In this document: positions 45,338 to 55,867 of the stretch, in pieces
How the letters are laid out: every line of letters begins with the position of its first letter
How positions within the stretch are numbered: the first letter of the stretch is position 1
Assembly: GCA_004519485.1 (NCBI GenBank)
Contig: CP038110.1
Span: 248,001-312,000, forward strand
DNA length: 64,000 bases
Direction: 5' to 3'
Source of the DNA: Nannochloropsis oceanica
Taxonomy: Eukaryota; Sar; Eustigmatophyceae; Eustigmatales; Monodopsidaceae
Program-made: the position numbers and the translations under genes
Notes under the pieces: generated by a model
What the model was told of the DNA's origin: nothing
Databases searched by the model: none
The model's input: the letters and a program-made list of their open reading frames with translations, nothing else

Positions 45338-48178
45338 CTACGTCCTACAAGCAAACACCATCCGATTATTCACCTCACCTCTGGTGCTAACACCACCATC
45401 CCCCTCAGTCCACTGCGGTGTCTCCCACACCACCTTCCCAAAGCCCTTGCTCCGCAACACAGCATCAATTCTCTCTTCCCGCCCATCAAAATTATGCACC
45501 TCCATGACAACCTGTCGAATCAACGGCCAAGTCTTCTCATCTATCCCTTTCAATGCCATCTCCTCTGAACCCTCAACGTCTACTTTCAACAGGTCTACAC
45601 GAGAGAGAGAATGATTGCAGACCAAGGCGGAAATCGTTGTCATTTCTACAAGCATATCCTCCACTCCTTTCTCCAAGTGTGCCCGTAATCGTGGATTCAG
45701 TCCTTGAAAATAATTCTTACCACCTGCAGAAGAGTTACGGGCTAGAAACAAGCTGCTATTACCAGGGGCGTGGGGGAAAAAGCGAAGCATCCCCTTTGAC
45801 GGCGCTGCCTCCTGATCCTGATCCGGTCCATCGCTGATGGTATTGGTCGTCCCAGCACCAACAGCTTGCTGCACACACGCCACAACTTTGACTCCATGCG
45901 CGGCCAGATTGTACTGAAGTGCTGCAAAGGTGGATGGCGCGGGCTCAACAGCAAGAACGAAGATTTGCTCGGGCTCTTCCATCACGTATAAATCAAGATA
46001 CAATGCAAACAAACCAATGTTGGCACCTATATCCAAGATCACATCCCCTTCTTTCACATGCACACCGTGCTTCAGGTAGCCCCATCCCCTACTTTCTTGT
46101 CGTCTGGGGGGTGGGAAGATCTCTTGATGGATGAAGGCAACCTCAGATTCACTTCCTTGTAAGGCCACAATCGTCAGGGCTGACGACGCTGCTGTTGCTA
46201 CAACGGTTGCTCTTTTTGCATCATCGCAGTTGTTCTCGTTAGTCTCGTATTTCTGTATCCTCTCATTGTTGCTCATGCTCTCGTTCATGTCATCGCCCTC
46301 AAAGAGCCCCAGGGTCAAAAATTCACATCCGGCGGGTAAGGGCACTGGGAGAGAAGGACGTTTGAGAGAGTTAATGGAAGACCTAAAAAAACCCTTCCAT
46401 TCCTCCAAGTGGGCATGAATGACATTTATACACATTGTTGCACCCGAAGGCTCCGCACGCAAACGACGTCCAGCGGCAGCGGCCCGAAGCCGACATGGAG
46501 GATGCGACGCCTGATTAATCGCCTTCGAGAGAAGGCAAGAGGGCGACTTCTCGGTCTCAAGTCCATCTTCTCCCTCACCATCGTCATGGGGGAATATTCT
46601 TGCTAGACTCAAAGGCGATGGCCCCAAGTCAAGCCATGCCACGCGTTCCGCCCATTGAAATTGATCCATCATTGCTGGGACCGTCACTTGGGCTATCCCT
46701 GCCCGCAACGCCGCTGCTGTCGTTCCACTCCCTCCATGATGCACGACGACACTGCATTGCGGCAAGAGCCAAGAATGTGGTACAGTCTCCTCCAGGATGA
46801 AAACCCGGAGTCTGTTGTCTTGACCCCCCTCCTGGTGCTCCAGCTGCTGCGCCTCCTGTCGCTGCTGATGGGCAGACAAGGCTTCCCTGAGGGCAGCGGC
46901 CCAGCTCGGCGAACCCGCCGCATCAATCACGCACCGTTGTGCTGGTTGCATTTTCAAGATTGTGGTGGAACTTGTGGAACAAGATGAAGACAAAAAGGAG
47001 GAGGAACTGGAAGAGAAGGAGGAGGACGAGGAGGAAGAAGGAAATGACAACACCGCCTCGACCACCGTTGTCGCAGCACGGGTCAAATTACCCAAAGCCC
47101 CGAGAGAGATCATCGTACCAAAAGTAAATAAGATAGGACCTGCCGCTGGCAAGAAAAATCTTGTGGATGCTACTGGTGTTGGTGTTGCGAGTGGTCTCAT
47201 ATCTCTGTCTTCATCCTTCCAAACAAGTCCCGCTGTCGTTGCTGATGCTGCTGGGGATGCAGCTCCACCTCCCTTCGCTTTACCCACCGCTGCCCCTCCA
47301 GCCAGAAATGCCGCCAAAGCCAAAGAGGGGATGTACGATTCCCTTATTTCCTCTGGCCACATGTATCCTACGACATGAGCGTGTTCTGGAAAGAACTGTG
47401 GGCGGGGCATGATGCTCTCACTGTACAAGTACAGTAGCGGAATTGCCGGTCTTCCTGCCAGCCACGGTAGTGGCAGCTCGTCGCAGCCCTCACTCTCCTC
47501 GTCAAATCCCAGCAGCATGCATCGAAAGGACGACCACGAGTCGGCGAATGCCGGCCAAAGCCAGTGCTCCACATCTTTCCATGATACCATTCTCTCGTCG
47601 CCTCTAACTGTTGCTTCGTCCTGTCCTCCCTCCCTCCCTCCTTCACCCCGGCCATTCTCTCTCAAACATTTGTATTGCAAAGGGTCCGCCCGCCGAAATT
47701 GCGCCTTAAAGTTGAAAGGAAAAGAGGCAGGCGCAGGGAAGGGGTGGGCCATGATAAGAGGTAAGTCAAAAACCTCGGCCAGATGGACGGCTTCTAAGGC
47801 AAAAAGATTGGCAATCAAAAGCACTTGACCGGGAAACAAAGGCGACGAAGTAGAAGACAATTTCAGCACCTGCTCAACGGTCTTAATGCATACTTCTAAG
47901 TGCGCGCGCGGTCGCAACGTGCTATCGATGCTGTTATCTGCCACAACGTTGGCGGCGTGTGGAGGGCTGGGGCTGGGCACAAAAAAATCAATAGCAGTTG
48001 TGGATTTAGCCCACAACTCCTGAAGTATCGATTCATGCTGGGCATGTGAGATGAATCGGATATGGTGATGATTCACCGTGGCTAAAGCAGCGGCCAAAAG
48101 CGCGAGGGGCTGGACGTCGCCCCGCGTACCAAACGCCAAGAAGATAATGGTGGTGGGGGAGCCGGGAAGGGAAGGCAT
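45338..48178 (-). CDS. Glycosyltransferase family 1-FkbM methyltransferase fusion
   Basis: 946 residues in one exon. The N-terminal part (about 8-590) is a GT-B glycosyltransferase of the sterol/UDP-sugar type: FLAFGTRGDVQPL at the start and, near residue 479, VVHHGGSGTTAAALRAGIAQ followed by VPAMMDQFQWAERV, the nucleotide-sugar site. The C-terminal part (about 690-935) is an FkbM-type SAM-dependent O-methyltransferase: GDVILDIGANIGLFALYL (motif I), LAVEPAPSTFAALQYNL, then DLLKVDVEGSEEMALKG. A Ser-rich insert lies within the GT. The fusion suggests a sugar is added and then methylated on a lipid or secondary metabolite; substrate unknown. There is no signal peptide. It shares a 295-base divergent promoter with the coiled-coil gene. 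Confidence 0.88.
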   Translation of the reverse strand: MPSLPGSPTTIIFLAFGTRGDVQPLALLAAALATVNHHHIRFISHAQHESILQELWAKSTTAIDFFVPSPSPPHAANVVADNSIDSTLRPRAHLEVCIKTVEQVLKLSSTSSPLFPGQVLLIANLFALEAVHLAEVFDLPLIMAHPFPAPASFPFNFKAQFRRADPLQYKCLRENGRGEGGREGGQDEATVRGDERMVSWKDVEHWLWPAFADSWSSFRCMLLGFDEESEGCDELPLPWLAGRPAIPLLYLYSESIMPRPQFFPEHAHVVGYMWPEEIRESYIPSLALAAFLAGGAAVGKAKGGGAASPAASATTAGLVWKDEDRDMRPLATPTPVASTRFFLPAAGPILFTFGTMISLGALGNLTRAATTVVEAVLSFPSSSSSSSFSSSSSSFLSSSCSTSSTTILKMQPAQRCVIDAAGSPSWAAALREALSAHQQRQEAQQLEHQEGGQDNRLRVFILEETVPHSWLLPQCSVVVHHGGSGTTAAALRAGIAQVTVPAMMDQFQWAERVAWLDLGPSPLSLARIFPHDDGEGEDGLETEKSPSCLLSKAINQASHPPCRLRAAAAGRRLRAEPSGATMCINVIHAHLEEWKGFFRSSINSLKRPSLPVPLPAGCEFLTLGLFEGDDMNESMSNNERIQKYETNENNCDDAKRATVVATAASSALTIVALQGSESEVAFIHQEIFPPPRRQESRGWGYLKHGVHVKEGDVILDIGANIGLFALYLDLYVMEEPEQIFVLAVEPAPSTFAALQYNLAAHGVKVVACVQQAVGAGTTNTISDGPDQDQEAAPSKGMLRFFPHAPGNSSLFLARNSSAGGKNYFQGLNPRLRAHLEKGVEDMLVEMTTISALVCNHSLSRVDLLKVDVEGSEEMALKGIDEKTWPLIRQVVMEVHNFDGREERIDAVLRSKGFGKVVWETPQWTEGDGGVSTRGEVNNRMVFACRT

Positions 48179-48473
48179 TGTCTTGCTGGATAGCAGCCTT
48201 GCGGGCTAGTTTAGCTTCCGGGAAGCACCTGCCCTGTTTTATTTTGTTCTTCGGGCAGCATCGGTCTGCGGTCGTGAAGAAACAGTGACGTGAGATGTGC
48301 TTGAGTTGGGGATGTGACTCTCATTTGCGTTGTGTGGGGTTTGTCCGTTTTCCACAAAATATTTTTGTGTATGTGCCCACGACGTCTCCTTTTTTTGGGT
48401 CCCACCTTCTCTAATCTCGACCTCGAAATCAGCAGAACCCCGGTAAAGGTCCTCAACATACATAGAGCACTAT

Positions 48474-50009
48474 ATGATTACAACAAATTTGGATGCCTCA
48501 AGCGGAGGTATGTCTTCTCCCGCTGTGGCGTTGGCGCCTGTCGAGGCGCAAAGGGCGCTGGCCTGCCTCCACGATTTAGCCCAAAAAGTGGCCTTGTTGG
48601 GGTCCATGCCCACATCATCGAGCCTGGCAGCCAAGGCTCAAATACTCCCTGACAGTTTCAATGACAATATGCATCCCTACGCGCGCCACCATCAGGACGA
48701 GGATGAGCTCTCCAAATTTGTGAGGGACGAATTCCATCGGCACCTAACCGAGCAACATTGTCTCGAAGCCCGCCACCGAGACCTCATTCGCCAATGGCAC
48801 GACCTCATGGCAAATGACTATGGAAACAATTATGAGAAAGATGACAATACGAACCCCAAGAGCCCATCTCCACTCCTTGACACATTGCAAACGGAAATGA
48901 CCGAGATTGGCCAGGCACTTGCGCACAACTCCGGCATCCTATTGCGGCAGCTCAAGGAACGCCCGCGCTTCAGTGGCTTTGGTGTGAAAATGGACCGGGA
49001 ACGCAAAGAATTTGCTTGCCTTCTTGACATTACCATACAAGAATTAAGACAAACGGGCACATTTGTCGCCCTGAAGACGGCTGTGGAGGAGGCACGACAG
49101 GCGCAGGACCTTCTTGCCCAAGTGGTATACCAGGAGCAAAGCACGACATGGAGGGCGAGTCAGCTCGAGCTAGCCTTGCAAGATGCCATCATCACCCACC
49201 AAGATCATGTGGCGATGCAGCAGGCCGCTATTGCTGCTTTGAAAGTGGAGATGGATAGATTACAATACAAACACGAGGTCACCCTGAAATACACCCGACG
49301 GAAAGCCCAAGCGAAGGCGAGCGGGGTGCAACACCTTTATCGCCAGGTAGAAAAAGATCTCGAACGCAAGCAGGCCCATCTTCTAGCTCAACAGGCACTG
49401 GAGAGGCAGAGCTTTCGGGACTTGATGACATATCTGATGGAGGAAAAACTGGAGCTTCAGGGCCAAATTGCTGAGTGGACCACCAAGGCGGACCAGGACT
49501 TTGGGAAGCTCGACGCCGAGAACGAGGAGGTTGCTGTTGCGCGTGAATCGTATTCAGTAGAACTGGAATCTTTGAGGACTCGTCGAAAGGTTGAACTGGC
49601 CGAGGAAGTGGCGCGGACAATGGCGGCGTTGGCAAAGCGGGAGGAGGAGAAGGCGCAGGAGGCACTACGGGTAAAGAATCTGGAAGTGGCTGCCTTGAAG
49701 ATTGGCAAGGCGGTGAGGCGGTACACTCTGCAAGTGAGAGAGCAGCGGAATAATCCGTCAGCGAAAGCGACGGACAAGAAGGAGAAGAAAGGAAAGGGGA
49801 AAAGTGAGAGGGGTACGTTGCCTAAGGCTGGAGGAGCAGAAGGCAAGAAGGCACCTGCAGTTGCGTCGAACGAGAAGCCCGGAGCAAAGTCTGCCTCTTC
49901 CAAGCCGGCCACTAGTGCAAGAGAAGCAGCAAGTAAAGCGCAAGTAGCTACAGTGGCGGCAACGACGGCAGCAGGAGGAGCAGTGGCGAAGAATAATCAG
50001 GGGTTTTGA
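48474..50009 (+). CDS. Coiled-coil protein, probable DRC9/IQCG homologue
   Basis: 511 residues, mostly helical. The order of blocks parallels animal IQCG (nexin-dynein regulatory complex subunit 9): DRERKEFACLLDITIQEL, a long coiled coil with QHLYRQVEKDLERKQAHL, EEKLELQGQIAEWTTKADQD, then a second coil and ALKIGKAVRRYTLQ where IQCG has its IQ motif, and finally a Lys/Gly tail (KKEKKGKGK) like IQCG's. The IQ motif itself is eroded. DRC9 sits in axonemes of motile cilia. The similarity is from memory of the family layout, so another long coiled-coil protein cannot be excluded. Confidence 0.5.
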   Translation: MITTNLDASSGGMSSPAVALAPVEAQRALACLHDLAQKVALLGSMPTSSSLAAKAQILPDSFNDNMHPYARHHQDEDELSKFVRDEFHRHLTEQHCLEARHRDLIRQWHDLMANDYGNNYEKDDNTNPKSPSPLLDTLQTEMTEIGQALAHNSGILLRQLKERPRFSGFGVKMDRERKEFACLLDITIQELRQTGTFVALKTAVEEARQAQDLLAQVVYQEQSTTWRASQLELALQDAIITHQDHVAMQQAAIAALKVEMDRLQYKHEVTLKYTRRKAQAKASGVQHLYRQVEKDLERKQAHLLAQQALERQSFRDLMTYLMEEKLELQGQIAEWTTKADQDFGKLDAENEEVAVARESYSVELESLRTRRKVELAEEVARTMAALAKREEEKAQEALRVKNLEVAALKIGKAVRRYTLQVREQRNNPSAKATDKKEKKGKGKSERGTLPKAGGAEGKKAPAVASNEKPGAKSASSKPATSAREAASKAQVATVAATTAAGGAVAKNNQGF

Positions 50010-50158
50010 AGGGGTAAGAAGCGCAGGAGGGATATTGCATGCAACGGCTGACAATACGTACTGAACAGAGAAAATAAAAAGAATCCACTCCTGGCTACCC
50101 AGGGAAAAAGATTACTTGCTTCAGCAAGAGCTATCCATCTTCTTTATATCTATCTAAT

Positions 50159-50955
50159 CTATAACAGCAGTTGCGCAACATGCAGATTCCGAAAGTCTCG
50201 TTTCGCATCATCCAAATGCTCGTCCATGTCCACCAATGACCGACATGCAGCAAAAATGCCCTTCTGCGTGACCCTATCAAAGGCCTGCATACCCCCCGCT
50301 CCCACTTTTAACGACCCCGCGGCTGCTGCTCCTGCATTTCCTGATGCTGCCCCTGCTGCTCCTTCGTTGATGGACACTATCTCAAAAGGCACGACTGTCC
50401 GGCTGGCGAGCTTGTCGTTGCGGAGGCGGAGGACCACTGCGCTTGGATAGTTGCCTTGGAGCTGAAAGGCCGCGGCCAGAACTGAGGGAGGGGGGTGGGA
50501 GGGGTCGTCGGCCTGGGCGACCGCGTAGTAGTAGCCTGCCAAACGCTTACCCCTGGTGAGGGCGTACTGCTCCACCAGCAAAAATGCCGTCTCCAGCAGG
50601 GGACCCACCGTGGTGTGATGGAAGAGGGGAACGGCGTCGTCAATGATGGATGTATTCTAATGGTACGGTTGTGGTTATGGTGAGATAGGAAGGGAGTGAG
50701 GAGATTGGGAGGGACGTGAAGGGAGGGAGGCAGATTGGGGGGGGTTCTCTATTTCAAGGCTTACCTCTACAGGGCCTAAAAGCAGACCACAGACATCGGC
50801 ATGAGAATGCTTGGCAGCGTGCAGTAGGACCTGGTTGGGTAGGGAGGAGGCATGATAATGATGATGACGACGACGCTACATAAAAGAAATGATCATCGGA
50901 CTATGGGGTGAGCTCAACGCACCTTGAGGGCCGGCAGCTCGAGTAGTTCCACCAT
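50159..50955 (-). CDS. EMC8: ER membrane protein complex subunit 8/9
   Basis: Three exons: 50955-50923, 50830-50765, 50656-50159, all joined in phase 0 with GT-AG introns; 198 residues, close to the about 210 of human EMC8. The joined start reads ELLELPALK then VLLHAAKHSHADVCGLLLGP, and later AVPLFHHTTVGPLLETAF, GKRLAGYYYAVAQADD and DMDEHLDDAKRDFRN, which follow the MPN-like EMC8/9 fold order (HAAKYPH..VNGLL, IPLFHG, IAGYYQANE, FDNHLDDI). EMC inserts tail-anchored and multipass proteins into the ER; EMC8/9 is the cytosolic cap subunit. The catalytic JAMM residues of related proteases are not seen, as is normal here. Confidence 0.88.
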
Positions 50956-51229
50956 GGCGTGTAGCACAGACGTCACTGGCTGTGGCAGAGAGCTGCACAT
51001 GTGTTTTGTTGTATGTGGGGGAGAGTGGTTGTGGCTGTTAGTGTATACACCCCTGTGTGTGTTGGTGGACATGTCGTGAAAAGAGCAAAAATGACCGAAA
51101 ATGACGAGCGCCGTTCAACAAAGTTTATGTGATGAGATCTCCCATCAATTTCCCATACTACGTACTTTCACTTTCACGACTGTCTAATATGTCTAATCAA
51201 CACAAAAGTAAGACAGTAAGCTTTTCGCC

Positions 51230-53947
51230 ATGCTTGGAGCCTCCTCCTGTCGGGTAGGAATGACCATGGTACGGATGCGGCCTTCCTTCCCCCCGGTCAC
51301 CACCTCCTGGGTCTCCTCTTCCGGAGCATCAACCACCGCTGCTTCCTGCGCCGCCTCCACCACTCAACACCGACGCGTTCAAGCAATGGCCTCTGTCTCT
51401 ATGTCTTCTCCTTCTTCCATCGCATCCACCATCGCTGCCCTTTCCCCAAACAACCCCAGACTAGCAAGCCACGCTTCTCAACTCCGTCTGCGCCTTACAC
51501 AACCCCAGACCGGCAAGTCACCCTCTTTCTCATCTTCATCTACAGCAGCCAGGAAGACGAGCAAATTAGTCCTTGGCTGCGGAAGGTGCGTCTATTGATT
51601 GATGTGTGCCGCCTTTTTCTATCCGATCTTTTTATATATCTACCTCATGAATATTTTTTATGTAGATAATGTTTTGTGCCGTACTTAGAGAGCACCCGGT
51701 AGTACTTCTGCCTTTCATCGATCGAGCAGGACTGTCTGCAAGAGTCATTTTGGCGCCCACAGAATTAACCGATGCCAATCGCAATTAATGCTTTATCAAT
51801 GAAGTCAAACAAATAAAAATGATAAAAATAAAATAAAATATTAAGGACTTAATCCCCTTCCTCACTCCCATCAGCAACGTCGTCGATAAATTTTACCCTT
51901 TACGAAGATGGCCCAAGGAAGGCCAGAAGGGTTTCTTTCTGGAAGAGAATGTCTGCAGCGCCCGGGTGGTGGGGGGCGTCACGCTCAATCACTTGGTCTG
52001 GGCCCGGGCACTCGGGACTCCGACGGGCTTGCTGGCGTTGCAAGGGACCGATGATAACGGGGTCGCGGTACGGCAGACGCTTGAAGATATGGGCGTGGAC
52101 ACCAGTGCAATCCGTGTCAATGAGAATTACACAACCAGTATCAGCCACTGCTTTTCTTCGCCTGGGGGGGAAAGGACGATTCTGATGGCGCCGGGTAAGT
52201 GGAAGGGCGAGGAAGGAGAAAGGAGGAAGAAGGCAAAATGGAAAGGAGGGAAATTGGATTGGGTCCGACACCCATATTGAATTTGATCGTATGCCTTCGC
52301 TTCTTCCTACAGAGTGTAGGAAGAAGCGAGAAACTCACTCTACCTTTTCCTCCCCTCCCTCCTGTTCCTCCCTCGCTAGCTTCTACCGCTAAGCTGGAGG
52401 CAACCACAATGGAACTCGAGTTTGGCTCGATCGTCCGCCACCGCGCTAGCATGGTCACGACGGAAATCTCACAAGTCCCCCTCTCGGGTGTCTTGTTCCT
52501 TCTTCAAACGGCGCGCCAAGCCGGAATGCCCGCCATGCTCGACGTGGACGTCTCACCAGAAGTCGCTCTAGGCCCCGCGCAGTTAGGGTCTCAAGCAGAA
52601 TTGGTGCAGTGCGTCACCGCGGCCTCGGTTGTCAAGCTCACAGCAGACGCCGCGAGAGAGTTGCTGGCGTTGGTGAACCCTTCATTGAAGCAGGAAGAGC
52701 AAGAGAGGAGCTTGGATGGGCTTGCACAGCAGTTGGCGGACGCATTGAGGACAAAGTTGTGTGTGGTGACGGATGGGAGCAAGGGTTTGGCATTAGCGTT
52801 GGGAAGGAGGTCGATGAGGGAAAGAGGAGGAGAAAAAAAGGGGGGGGGGGGAGGAAGTGTGAATCCTGTGTTTGTTCCGGGTTTGAAGGGTCTTAATTTG
52901 GTGGATTTCACGGGGGCGGGGGATGCTGCTTTTGGCGGGATGGTGGCTAGTTTGCACGCGCATGGGTACCCTAGCAATCAGGAGGGGTTGTTGCGGATGG
53001 GGAGGGTGGCAGCCGCAGCGGGAGCAGCGTGTGTGGAAGTGAAGGGAGCTTTGCCAACGCCGGGAAAGAGTGCAGCAAGGGTGTTGCAGCTTGCAGGGAA
53101 CGCGCAGCCGCTGGTTGATGCAGCTGCTTTGTTGGATATGGAGTTGAGTCAGAGTTCATCCGTGTCGTCAACAGAGGCTGTGGCAGCGTTGACTGCTGGA
53201 TTAAAGGGTCGCTCTCCTGTTATTCAGGCATATGCGAGGAGTCTGGACGCGGACGCACGGGCGCTCAAGGCACTGAGTACTGGTTTGTCATTGCATGAGA
53301 AGGAGGATAAGATTAAGAAGGTGATTGACTTGCTTGCGGAAGCACACACGAACTCGCCCAAAAAAACACACATTTATACCAGTGGGATTGGAAAGAGTGG
53401 CTTGGTTGCCGCGCGGCTCGCCTCCAGCCTGCGGTCTATCTCCATCCGGAGTAGCCATGTCCCGGCCACTGACTTCGTGCATGGAGACATGGGGTCTCTT
53501 GCGCGAGGCGATGTCTTGGTCTGCCTCTCCTCCTCTGGGAAAACCAACGAATTAATCGACGCCACTCGACGTGTCCGCGCAAGAGGAGTGGACGTCATCG
53601 CAATCACCCGGAACCCATCTTCGCCCCTCGCCCAGCTTGCCGATATCCACATACACGCCAAAAGTACTTCGGAATTGCTTGGGAAAATCCCCTCAAGGTC
53701 AATTGTGGTCAATGAAGCAGTGAGCAATGCATTTGTGTCTGGTGTGGCGGCAGCGACTCATTTCACCGTCTTGGATTTCCTCGACAACCATCCTGGGGGG
53801 AGCATTGGGGCGGCGGTTTCATCCTCTTTGGCTTCTACTGCTTCCTGCACCACCTCATCATCTACGGGCGTGGTCGGACCACCGCCTGTGCCAGGTACTG
53901 CAGCTACTGCTTCTTCATCCTCATCGTCGGCGTTGTCGAGGCCTTAA
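51230..53947 (+). CDS. PfkB sugar kinase-SIS sugar isomerase fusion
   Basis: Three exons: 51230-51585, 51875-52194, 52380-53947, phases 2 and 1; 747 residues. The kinase half (about 112-420) starts LVLGCGSNVVDKFYPL after splicing, has GGVTLNHLVWARALG, ENYTTSISHCF and LMAPASTAKLEATTME, and ends with the PfkB signature DFTGAGDAAFGG carrying the catalytic Asp. The SIS half (about 540-705) resembles arabinose-5-phosphate isomerases (KdsD/GutQ): TSGIGKSGLVAARLASSL, FVHGDMGSLARGDVLV, CLSSSGKTNEL and DNHPGGSIGAA. The first about 110 residues are Ser/Thr-rich, perhaps an organelle leader without a clear signal. A kinase plus ketose/aldose-phosphate isomerase on one chain suggests a two-step sugar pathway, possibly around arabinose 5-phosphate; this is inference. 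Confidence 0.9.
52297..52329. repeat. Perfect 15-bp intronic hairpin over a decoy acceptor
   Basis: tcgcttcttcctaca (52297-52311), loop gag, and its exact reverse complement (52315-52329) inside the second intron of the PfkB-SIS gene. The left arm and loop contain ttcttcctacag, a strong but out-of-frame 3' splice site about 67 bases upstream of the acceptor that keeps the frame. Confidence 0.95.
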
Positions 53948-54314
53948 AAAGGACGATAGTGTGTGGGTATGTGTGAGTACGGGTGTGGATGGGTGTATAT
54001 GAAAGAAAGAGAAAGTAAACGGATTGGTAGAAATAATTGAATAAAATAGAAAATGTCACAGAACAAGAGGAAACACGCACCGATTTCGAGGGTGGAGTAA
54101 AGGCTCCGGTCCCTGTCACCCCTTTTCTTTGCTCTTTTCTTGCAAACTTTGCCTTCGCTCTCTTAAAGATATATGTAAAGGACGCTTATACGTATCACAT
54201 TCACTTTGTTTTTCTTTTTTGTATGGTAAATCGCTCCCTCTACTTGCTCTTTGTTGCTAATGTCTATCCCACTACCAGCAAAGCTGTCTGACGCATTTAC
54301 CCTCGCTACCTCCT
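53948..54314. other. Convergent spacer
   Basis: AT-rich with a short TG-rich stretch; no gene seen. Confidence 0.5.
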
Positions 54315-55560
54315 TTATCTCCTTCCAAATAATCCTCCCAGGATCCCCCCCAAGACTCCTTCCCCCCCCTTCCCTCCCTTCTTCAAGTCCTTGCACATAC
54401 ACAAATTTGTTACAGGAACTTCCTTCAATTGCCATTCGGTGGGAATGACTTTCATACCGCGCGGGTCGCGTGCTACGAGCTCGTAGCCATTTTTTTCGTA
54501 GAGACCCCGGGCAGCTTTGTTCTTCTCGTCCACCACCAACCATAGCTCCTAAGGAGGGAGAGTGAGTGCGGAGAAAGAGAAAAGAAACAGATGGAAATAA
54601 GTAAGGATATAGATATGTGGATGACCGTCATCCTAGACCGCGTCCTTCACCACCCATAGCCACCCTCACTTTCTCCCATCCCAGCCCTCCTCCCATCCCT
54701 CCGTACCTGGAACCCCCACCCCTTCACGATCTTCTCGCACTCCGCCAATATCTTTTTTCCTATACCCTTCCTTCTCAACTTTCGATCCACTGCTAGATTA
54801 GCCACTACAGGTCCAATGCTTGTCCCTGGGGCGTCTCCTTTTCCAACCACCTCAAATTTAGTGACTTGCCCCTCGCGGATCACTCGCGTTTCTAACCCCA
54901 CACATCCAATCACCTTCCCTCCTTCCTTCGCGACCAGCAGCGCCGATTTCCCCATCCCTGTCGCTGCTGGTACTCGTGCTGATGCTGCTGATGCGCCTCC
55001 TCCTGCTCCTCCCTTGCCGATGTAACGGGTGGTCAGGTCTCGGTAAACTTCGCTCTTCAATTGATCTTTTTGTTTGGCCTTTGTGATAGGAGCGTCCCAG
55101 AAGGACGTCACAAAAAATTCGCTGATCTCTATGGCATCCGCTGGGTTGGTGACACGGGAAACTTGCACGGCACTTTGAAAAGTGTGGGAAGCTGTTGTCG
55201 GTGAAAAGGAGGTGGAAGGGAAGAGAGGTCAAGCGATCTCGGAGGCAGCACATTAGTGCAGTCACACGATACAAGAGGCTTAATATGTAAGAGAATGACA
55301 AAGTCGTGCAAAGACCAATGTTAAAAGTCCCCAACATATCGCCCTGCCCACAGGACGGGGCCCCATACACGACGCATACGACGGGGTTGAACCCACCGCA
55401 TCATGCATTTCATACACCCTTACTTCTTACCTCGTTGGACGGCGGGCATCGAGAATGGTCGCAGCACAAAGCTGAGTCCGTCCTGAACAAGCATGATGGC
55501 GAGGAGGAGGAGCAAAAGGCGCAGCGTGGAGGGCAAACCGAGCACACTGCTGAATCGCAT
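54315..55560 (-). CDS. GNAT N-acetyltransferase with plastid leader
   Basis: Three exons: 55560-55431, 55191-54707, 54548-54315, joined in phases 1 and 0; 282 residues. Exon 1 encodes a signal peptide (LRLLLLLLAIMLVQDG) ending in LSFVLRP, an ASAFAP-like plastid site. The GNAT fold has motif C/D strands (SALLVAKEGGKVIGCVGLE), the acetyl-CoA-binding motif A VANLAVDRKLRRKGIGKKIL (Arg/Gly-x-x-Gly-x-Gly/Ala loop), and motif B after the last splice, LWLVVDEKNKAARGLYEKNG, with the usual Tyr. The tail ends Gly-rich. Plastid GNATs acetylate protein N-termini or lysines, or small amines; substrate unknown. Exon 2 has no ATG, so the upstream exon is required. Confidence 0.85.
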
Positions 55561-55867
55561 GGCTAACGATAGTTATGATGCCTCCGCCCGCTGCCCCGTT
55601 TGCTTGTCGCCACCTGTCGATTCGAGTGAAGAGAATAGGGATGTCTGCGATGTGAATACACTGAAAAGATTTCCCCATAACAAGACCTAGACTTGCTGGA
55701 GCGCGCAGGACACCACGGCAGTTTTGTCCTATGGTTGCTCATTCCGGCCATTTTGCCATCGCTGCCGCTCACGGAAGCCCGGCAACGGCCATGCTTTTCC
55801 TTACTAACCTATTATACTGACCATTATAAATCCTGCCTCTTCCCTATGCCCACAGCGTGACGACGCG
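55561..55867. other. Divergent promoter interval GNAT/RIC1
   Basis: 307 bases between the two ATGs. A TATA-like attataaat at about 55823 lies 40 bases before the RIC1 ATG. Confidence 0.4.

Noticed and set aside
52199-52379. N-terminal part of the open frame starting at 52199
   Set aside because: The frame starts at a GTG inside the donor of an intron; splicing from 52194 to 52380 restores the PfkB domain.
55161-55168. GTG start for the GNAT gene
   Set aside because: No ATG exists in that exon; an upstream exon at 55560-55431 supplies the ATG, leader and correct phase.
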